From Platerodrilus igneus (lineage: Eukaryota; Arthropoda; Insecta; Coleoptera; Lycidae), in contig JARFIW010000500.1 in the NCBI GenBank assembly GCA_036346225.1, positions 992,001 to 1,056,000 of the forward strand: DNA of 64,000 bases, written 5' to 3'. The translations under genes were made by a program, and so were the position numbers. Position 1 is the stretch's first letter. Every line of letters begins with the position of its first letter. Positions 55,691 through 64,000 of the stretch are shown here, piece by piece. The notes under the pieces are model-generated. The model was not told the DNA's origin. It saw only the letters and a list, made by a program, of their open reading frames with translations, and did no database searches.

Positions 55691-57021
55691 TGCTTTTCAG
55701 CTCAATTTTACCAGGTCACAGCCTACCTGATAAATTCGAATTCGCTTCTTAACTAAATCTATGTAACTTAATAATCACTGGGTAATTAATTGATGCTTGT
55801 TTAGATAATTTTTTTACCCAAAATGAACGATACTAGAATATACAAAATATTCACCCTTCCTGTCTAAATATCTCGTAGATTAATTCCTTTACTTCAACAC
55901 AAATACTACACGCAAATTAGCATTTTCAGAGTGAGCAAATATGGGTGGCATTTTAAAAATTCAGTTAGTGTAACAACAAATTATGTGTTCCTAAATGTCA
56001 AGCAACAAGGTAAAACAATAAATTATTTGTAGTGAGCTCCACATTAAAGTCTTTGAACCTCAGTAACCACTGGGTGTTGTACAAGTGCATATATGGACTC
56101 AAAATGAATACTACTATAATATACCAAAATATTCACATTAATTTTCCAAAACACTCTATATATGAAAATGAATTATATCGGAATTAAACTGCATATTTTA
56201 AAAGCTGGCAAAAGAACTTCTTTTTAGTTTTTCTAAAAAGGGTGTCTCAGACATAGTCAAATCACTGATGATTTCAGTCTTAGCATAATTATTCTACTAT
56301 GTGTGTTCGGGTAGGTTAAGAAACGTCAAGGATGTGCAAAATTGCTGTCCAATATACACACAACGATATTTATTAATGTACACAGCACATAAATAAATCA
56401 ACACTATACAACATTGGCGTCCATTCAAATACATTTAAGAATTATGTCTGTGAACGTATATAATCGTGCAATATAAATAAATATAAATGGAAAGTTGCTA
56501 CATAAAATATCTAATGAATTTACGAGAATTAAACTAACAACATATGCTTTCAGCGATGCCATGTATAAAAATATCAAAAACGAAGATGTAACCTAAGATA
56601 ATATATTCTTATTATTTATACAATAGGTTCCTGCCTTATTTTTATTGCAATTTAAAGCATTTAGTATTCATCAAAAACTTAATTTTATAATAATAATTGA
56701 TTGCCGCCCAGTTTCAATGATCTTCTAGCCAACTTCATTCGAGACGCTGAACGCAGGTTAGAAACCTGCTACAGCAACAGTTTTAGTGAATGAACTCATA
56801 TTACTCTGAGCACTTGGAATGCGCTGCAAGTTAATATTATTACAGACAAAATTGGCAAGAAAACTTGTGAACAAAAATAATCTATTTCCCTTGGTAAAGA
56901 ATTATAATTATAGTTACTCTCAGTAAAGAATCTACTATCTACCCTATCTAGCTCCGGAATTAACTTCTTAATATTTTTGTGTATACATTACATGCATGAA
57001 GGCATAAAAATGAGCATGTGT
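55691..57021. other. Unassigned sequence with repeat family Y, copy 2
   Basis: Apart from the segment 56300-56560, which aligns with 49680-49950 (family Y), nothing was recognised. Confidence 0.5.
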
Positions 57022-57640
57022 CATCATCGTTAGGTCTTCAGTCCTAGAACTGGTTGAACGCGTAACCTACACATTTACCTGAAATTTCCACGCTTATATT
57101 TTACACTATCTGTGTGCAATAATCTAACCTAAGTCTACCTCTACTTCTTTTTTTTCCTATTTCTGCTTCTAATATATTCTGTACTGTTTATTACCTCATA
57201 TCTTAGTATGTGGCCTATCATCATATCTCTCCCATTTTTTTACTGTTTTCCACACACTTCTTTCTTTCCCTACCATTTCTAGTACCTCTTTGTTCTTAAC
57301 TTTGTCTGTCCATGATATCTTCATCATACGTCAGTAGCACCACATTTCAAAGGCTTCGATCTTTTTCCTGTCCGCTTCTTCCACTGTCCACGTTTCACAT
57401 CCGTACAGTGCTGTGCTCCATACATAGGTTTTCAGCAATCTTTTCCTTGTTTCTATGTTTGTTGTCTTTGTACATAGTAGTTGCCTTTTCTTGTTAAATG
57501 CAGCACGACTTTGTGCTAATCATTGTTTTATATCTTTTGCATCCTTCCCATCTTGTGTTATTTGACTTCCTATGTATCAGAAATCTTTAACCTCTCGTAA
57601 GTTCTCGTTTCCTATTTGCATTCTAGTAATTACAATTATT
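57022..57640 (-). pseudogene. RTE-like LINE C-terminal region and 3' end
   Basis: On the minus strand: GNENLREVKDF, IGSQITQDGKDAKDIKQ, LAQSRAAFNKKRQLLCTKTT, LLKTYVWSTALYGCETWTVE, EADRKKIEAFEMWCY and ISWTDKVKNKEVLEMVGKER, then the RPR-type knuckle and 3' GATGATGA at 57022-57030. This is the best-preserved copy of the family that is fragmented at 3890-7700 and serves as the reference for locating the insertions there. It is 5'-truncated and carries stops. Confidence 0.85.
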
Positions 57641-60600
57641 TAAATTGGATTCAAGTTGAAGGATTTACAAACCTAGCTATTATCATAAAGGAACTAACAA
57701 TCCTTTATTCAGGAAAGCGTATACATTGTCCGTCGGGCGCCTATTGTCATAAAATGTATTAAATTTTAATACGTTGTACCTTTAAAATCAAACGTTAATT
57801 TTTATATATGATTGGTTGAATGCAGTATTACTGATTTTTTTAATTAATGTTACAATATATATGTAATATTATTTTCATCAGCAAAGATAAATTAATCTTG
57901 AAATTCATGAAGCCATATCTAAACGTGTACAATTAAAAAACCGTATAATAACAATTTGAAGGTCCCGATAAACAATTGAATGTTACATATTACTATGTCA
58001 CAATTTAAAAATATGGATAAATTGAAATGTGCCTTCAATAAACTTTTCATGTTGAATGGTTTATTTGTACAGGAAATTAGCCTAATCTAGTAAAGAGTTT
58101 ATAAAAAATGTTTTTTCTCTTTTTAAACTGTGAAGAAAATTTTGCAACAAGAGATTATGATATCGAAAAGGTGTAAAATAAAGTGATATAGAATAGAAAA
58201 TTAAAGATGTATGTAATAACCAAGGCTGTAGGAATATCAAAAAAAGCCTATGTAACTATTTCTAATAATCTTCTAACGTTTTAAATCAATTCAACTGATT
58301 TTGTACGTCGCTTTGTTTCTATAGAGAGGTGAGTACACCATTACACACTAAAAACAAAATATTAATAAAATCAGTGGTTGTAAGACCACCAAAACAATCA
58401 AAATCAATTTTATCTACCGGAATGGTTATGACAAGCTTTTAGGATGCAAGGGAAATAATTTTTATTGATTACCTTAAAAATAGTAAAACGGTACTAACAA
58501 ATATTACGCAAGTTTTCTGAACTAAACAGATGAAGAATCGGTTAAGTGTCTGAATTTGTTAAGGGCGAATAAAGCGTTAAATAATTAAATTTTGAATTGC
58601 TTAAAAGAGGCGAGATCCCGTAACAAATTGAGAGCGCGCCAGCATACTACAATGGGACCGGAGTGGGTCCCTATAGAAACATTTAAAAAAAAGGAAAACA
58701 TGTAACAATGTACTAGGTACAATTTCAAATTAGGTTACTTACCAATAACACTTATCTTGAAAGACTTTTAACACTGTCAAACTAATGGACGCCAACTCGT
58801 CAGGGCTACTAATCTTACGAGTAATCCTTGGGTATTTTAATTACGTTAACCTGGTGAAATAGAGTTTCTTTTATAGAACGCTACCTATATGTTTAAACAA
58901 ATAAAACAACAAATTTTAACGTATTCATCGCCTAAATCTATTTTATTCTTAATACAACATTATTTTATTTTTTTCTGTTAACAGGCATGCATGCAACAAT
59001 TTTAAAGTTACATCAATATAAACATCAGCAAAATAACGTTATTCATGTAAACAAATACACACACAGAATTGTAAAATTTCATAATCAGTTAATTTTCAAT
59101 TAAACATAACTTTGATGATTCAATTATAAGAATTTGCAACAGGTCCCTTAATTTTCAATTAAAACTTGTAACGTCCAAATTTTATACATCTAGTAATTTA
59201 ACACTATACTTGAACTAAAAGTGGATGTTGTATAAGTAAATCAATATTTTACGAAACAAAACATCATGCATAAATGCAATACTAAAAAAAACAACAATTT
59301 CTAACGAGCTTATAACTTACAGTTTACGCCTTTCAAATGAACAAGGAATTCTATTTAAGCGAATAGTAAATTCAATTGTTAGTGGGTGCTTATCTCCAAT
59401 ATATTTATTGACCGAAAACAAATCGTCCAAATCTGTTAATGTCGCGGGTCCGTCGAAAATCCGCCCGATCTCACCACGTTAACGCTCGATTGTTATTTGA
59501 TAACTTACGAGGTATACTCGACTAACCTGACCACGCTACCGCCCTCACATCTGTTGTTGTTTATGGCTCGCAACTAATTAATTTAATTTTTCTCTGACCA
59601 CTATCTAGCTCAGGTCCTTCTTTATTGTTTCTTACGTTCATGGGAGTTATGTTATAATATAACATTTCTATCACGTGAATCAAGCAATACTTCACATGTT
59701 TTCCTTAAGTTATCGTCAAAGCGTCCAAAGCCTTAAAAATTGCAAAACAAAATTATCTTCGGTCAATACCCACTACAGGCGAATGGTAGGACTAACGTAT
59801 TTGAAGTATAAATTGTTGGAACATTCATTTTAATTCACCCAATTTTGCTTACGACGAATACCGTCTGTTCTCAAATGTAAAAAAAAATTGCTGCGTTATA
59901 GTCAACTTTCTGTTCGATTACAAAAAAAAAACAAAGAGCTATATTTAAACAGAGGAAGACTTTGAAAACATGAGAATTCAAGTTTCTTGTACTAATAAAA
60001 AGGTAAAATAAAATATTCAAAAGATCATATAATAAAGAAGAGTAGTATATGATATAGGGTATTGACAGCGTAAGCTATGAGTGCGGTCGTGAGTTAAATA
60101 AGGATCAGAATCTAAACATATAGAGCCACAGTATATTTTTAATTTAAAACAAATTAAGAAAAATCTTAAAAAAATATGAATGCAACTTAAGAGATCAGAT
60201 AATGATCTAAATATTCAACATAAGCCTCACATGATCCATCGGTTCTTCAAAGTTAATTGTCCTGAAAGAAAACAAAATATCTACAAAAGCACTGTCTGTA
60301 TTTTACAAAAAACATCCTTATAGTACTCCGTGAAAAGATCACATATAGGTAAGTTCCACGATACTCAATTAGTAACAAAATAAAGTGTAAATAAAGCTTT
60401 ATTCTCTTTCGACTTTCTTTAATAAAACCTGAACATACTTATCCAGTGACTACTCGTTATTCTAAAATTACATAAAGTGCAAATCTTAAATTTGTGGAAA
60501 TATTTAACCAACACATAAAAGTTAGTAGTTTACAATGACTTAGTTAAAAATCCATTTGACGGATTTTTTTGTCGCAAATAAGTCAATCATTCGGTTGTTA

Positions 60601-62879
60601 GAATTCTCGATAGAACTGATAAACAATTATTAACTCGGTAGCACTATTAATAAACTTAGTCTTTCTTCTGGCATTAATTTACTAAGAATATTTTTATTTT
60701 TTAGTTGTTTCTTCAGATCAGAGAATAGGTTTGAAAATGGCGTAATTGGTAAGTTTTTTGATATCGCATAGCCATACAGGTAAGTATATAAATAACACAG
60801 CACACAAATCACCAATATAAAAAATAGTTTTTACAATGTACTTTACACAAGTTGCAATTGCGAAACCTCAAAATACTCCAACAAACGCACGCAAAATAGG
60901 TAAAACAAGCTTATAAAACTGGTAATGAACACTCCTCAGCAATGCTTCACAAAGCCGTAAGATGCGGAAATGTACATCGTGCGAGATACGAATGTTCAGC
61001 GATATCATACAGACCGACTGAAGAGAGCATTATTTTAATTGTTCTAAGGAGTAATTTGAAACTTCGAGACCAACGATTTGCAGATGTAGCGGCACTTAGC
61101 TGTAGCAGTAGACGGTCGAGAAAGCGATATTACGTATAAAACTTTTGATTACCATGTATATAACTCAATCTGAATTAAATTTGGTACTTTTCTTCGTTAG
61201 TGTAATGTAAAGTACTTTGATAGGAGCAGTATCAACTTATTTATATCAATATTTCCAGAAACCGACAGTAAAAAAAATTTAGCAATTATAATTCCTTATT
61301 CTTTCTTTACAGACCCAATAAACGTTATAGAATACACATTGGGGTCTGTCTAACTTCAGCCCTATAACAATTAAATTTAATAGGCTTATAAATTTTAATA
61401 TTGAACCTTCAAATTTAAATTTACACTGCATGTAAAGTTGAAATATTAATTATTAAGGTATCCGTATGACTAACCAATTTTGGAGCTATAGCATCAGTAT
61501 CCTCTAATTTCACATATGTTCTATTTATTTATTTTTATGTTCAATATTAAAATAACAAACTAATGATGTTTCAAACTAAATGGATACGTTATTGTTAACT
61601 GCTTGAATTTACAATCCCTTCTACTGAATTAAACTAGCAAATGCAATTCAACCACATATATCATGAATTAAAGTTTCAATAATAACGCATAAAACTAAAG
61701 AATACATTTCACCCAGAATTGATGTACATTTGTAAAAAATAGATTCAAGTAGCAACAGAATCGTGGCTAGCTAAGTATAATATATAGATAAGATCGATAG
61801 GACAACCAAATAACCTTCGTACAACAGTGTCTAGATTACAACAGACAATCTACCCTAAAATTAGATTTGCAGGTTCTGAATTTTGTTGAAACTATAGTCA
61901 TGGAATTTGCAATTATTAACCGGTTTTATTTTGTAACGACTTTTTAGCCCGTACATAAGATGTTAAAAGTACTTTTTTTAGCTGTGCACTTTACTCCAGC
62001 AATAAAGCGATGAACTGGGATGTTCACTGTAAAACTAAGATGTAAAACAATTAAAGTTAGGAACCACTACATCCGTTTATATACTAGTTGTTAATGACCC
62101 TAGGGGTGGTGTAGGAACCCCTAGGTAAATATCCCTAATAACAAAAGATTGACTATGAACAGATTAAGCCTGAAATAAAAAACAAGTTATTATAACACAA
62201 ATGGAGGCCGTATCTTGCGTCTCAAAATAATAATAAAAAAGATAATAATATTTAAATGCACCTCTGAAGATTCCAAAATTTTTCTATAACACTTATGTAC
62301 GTCCAGATCATCACAATAAAAAATGTACAGTCGATAAGACATATATTAATTGTTTAATAATTTCACTATTGAACAAAAAAAAATGTGACAAACATGTCAA
62401 TAGTGTACATAAGGGAATCTCCTCGTTTGAAGTTCTTAAAATTTTTAATACAATATTATTAATCTAAATCGAGTTTAAGTTCGCTCATCGTTTGAACAAA
62501 AATCTGAAGGATAAATTCAATAAGCCTGATGTGTTAATAGTTTAGTTTAGTAAAAGCAATAATCTTTATATTTCACAGAAAAGAACAAAATAATTAATGG
62601 TCTATTTTAAATTTATGACTAAATCCTACATTTTAAATTATTAACGGAATTAATAAAGATTCAAATATGAAAGTCAGATCTGTCTTTCTTACAATTTTAC
62701 ACGTGAGTTTTTAAAATATAATTCTTGCTTCAAATTTTTATTACTGAGGTGTTTTCTAAAAAAAATTGAACTAATAAGAATTACCTTTAACAATTTTTTT
62801 TATTGGTCATTACACGAAAGTAAATCGAATTGCTTTTAAATTTTCATCTTCTATCTTGTTATTATTCCGAAACTCAATA
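57641..62879. other. 5-kb AT-rich stretch without recognisable features
   Basis: No gene, RNA or repeat could be supported. Open frames are short (61 codons at 60630-60815, 65 at 60942-61139) and show no motifs. No copies of the repeat families described elsewhere were noticed. Confidence 0.5.
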
Positions 62880-63295
62880 CATGCGTGTGTGGTACACGTT
62901 GGAGTGTATAAAATCGGGACAGCTCCAGAACGTTTCCCAAAGCGTAAAGCTTAGCAAATGGACTGTAATTGTATGCAATTGGAGGTTAGGCGCGAAAAAC
63001 AGTAACATAGGTCAAACCGTAATTAATGTTTTGCTTACCTTGCAATGTTGTTCACCAATTTACTCCCGCGAAGATAGGTGTTGTTTACCGGTCGACGCAC
63101 TTGGTCGGGCAGCAGCACTTATGCACTCGCGGTTATAGTTACTAGGTGTTGAGTCGGTGAAACGATACGAGAGAATGTCATGTTGGTCAAGCGAAAAGGC
63201 TTTATCGCTCCGCCATATGTGTAGCACAACAACAATATACGATAAGGCCATCTATACTGTCAATCGCTGACCTCCAACTGTATGAAGTTTTAACA
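62880..63295 (-). mobile_element. Probable 3' LTR of the BEL/Pao element
   Basis: On the minus strand a polypurine tract (GGGTGGGGGG, about 63298-63307) is followed by TA and then TGTTAAAACTTC starting at 63295. A polypurine tract directly before TG is the signature of the 3' LTR start. It lies downstream of the pol C-terminus at 63594. The LTR's far end was not fixed; 62880 is a guess based on the end of the more complex sequence. Open frames on either strand here are not genes. Confidence 0.5.
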
Positions 63296-63519
63296 TACCC
63301 CCCACCCAAAATGGTAAATTTTGTTGTATACCATGAAATGAATGGGAGAAAAAATGAAAATAGAAATTTTAAAAAAATGTTTAAGTATGTATAAATTAAT
63401 CGAGTACTCTGCATTTTTGCTTCCTGCATTAAAATATAAAATAAAACATAATTTGTAAAGAAAGAAGAAAAAAATAAAATTGCATGTTAGAATGCTGAAT
63501 TACTTATGGTGAAGGAAGT

Positions 63520-64000
63520 GGTACCACCTTGTTAATTGGGCGGACCGCTTCGCCTGTGGGTGTTTTAGCTTTACAACTCTTGTTACACCATCTTTACCCG
63601 GTAAAGCTTCGCCACTCTCGCCAAAGGCCAATACGCCGGGGTGAATCTGGAGTAAAAAGTACTAGATCCCCTTCTTCTATGGTTTTGGAAGGGGTGTTCC
63701 ACTTAGGCCTTTGCTGTAAGCTGTGCAAGTAGCCTATGGACCAGCACTTCCAAAAGCTCTGTACAAGTTGTTGGGACATTTTCCAACGACTAAGCCGATT
63801 CGCAGGAACTTTTTGTAGGTCCACTTCACACCGCGTAATTAAAGGCCCACCAGTTAGAAAATGGCCCGGAGTCAAGGCATCCGTGCCTTCGTTAGGTGAC
63901 GTTGTAAGTGCGCAAAATGGACGGGAATTTAAGATTCCTTCTATGCGGGTCACAACTCTGCTAAATTCCTCCAGAGAAAGTGTCGTTCTACCCACTATTC
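63520..64000 (-). pseudogene. BEL/Pao retrotransposon integrase C-terminus, runs off the window
   Basis: The minus-strand frame from 63995 reads SRVVTRIEGILNSRPFCALT, NEGTDALTPGHFLTGGPLI, NRLSRWKMSQQLVQSFWKCW and YLHSLQQRPKWNTP. These match the end of the integrase core (IEA.LNSRPL) and the following conserved domain (LTPGHFL.G.PL...RLSRW....Q..QHFWKRW...YL..LQ.R.KW) of BEL/Pao pol. Past 63594 the expected tail continues only through frameshifts (PGKDGVTRVVKLK, then TPTGEAVRPINKVVPLPSP), so this copy is damaged. Protease, reverse transcriptase and gag would lie beyond 64000. Confidence 0.85.

Overview
The window is animal genomic DNA, most likely from an insect. By eye it is roughly two-thirds A+T, it contains microsatellites, and it has no operons or bacterial gene packing. 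The only host gene I can support is the 3' terminal exon of a protein disulfide isomerase (PDI), with splice acceptor, CGHC active site, RDEL tail and polyadenylation signals (45433-46560). Everything else I recognise is mobile-element sequence, nearly all of it dead. The transposon mix is typical of arthropods: RTE-like LINEs, hAT, mariner, piggyBac, Penelope-like, BEL/Pao, TATA-bearing LTRs and a tRNA-derived SINE.

Layout. 1-3.9 kb is mostly unassigned with dispersed repeats. 3.9-7.7 kb is one RTE-like LINE copy broken by a solo LTR (4-bp target duplication), a SINE (13-bp duplication) and a 0.55-kb element (7-bp duplication). 8.3-15.4 kb holds further LINE pieces, a SINE and two dead mariner/IS630-type elements. 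15.4-22.8 kb is almost featureless. 23.3-27.1 kb is a complete but mutated hAT element of the ZMYM1-like type with terminal inverted repeats and an 8-bp target duplication; an intact SINE with a perfect 12-bp duplication lies next to it. 29.4-35.9 kb has a decayed piggyBac transposase followed by a longer RTE-like LINE interrupted twice. The second interruption carries a cluster of inverted and direct repeats and an open 159-codon frame of unknown function. 37.1-38.2 kb is a Penelope-like reverse transcriptase relic.

38.7-40.9 kb is the most interesting structure: an LTR flanked by the same 4 bp (AGGT) on both sides, inside which a ~376-bp segment carrying the LTR's TATA region has been amplified into four tandem copies. 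This is a satellite being born from a promoter-bearing LTR. Related LTRs are at 4.1-6.0, about 42.6-45.0 and 36.6-36.8 kb. 45.4-46.6 kb is the PDI exon. 46.8-51.9 kb has two inverted copies of a dispersed repeat. 52.5-57.6 kb is a mosaic of repeats, LINE fragments and simple repeats. 57.6-62.9 kb is unassigned. The right edge enters a BEL/Pao retrotransposon on the minus strand that continues outside the window.

How the parts relate: there is no gene cluster or pathway. The PDI 5' exons were not found, so the upstream sequence may be a very large transposon-filled intron. Target-site duplications allow the order of many insertions to be read. Family assignments rest on recognised motifs and reading-frame logic; no database search was possible.
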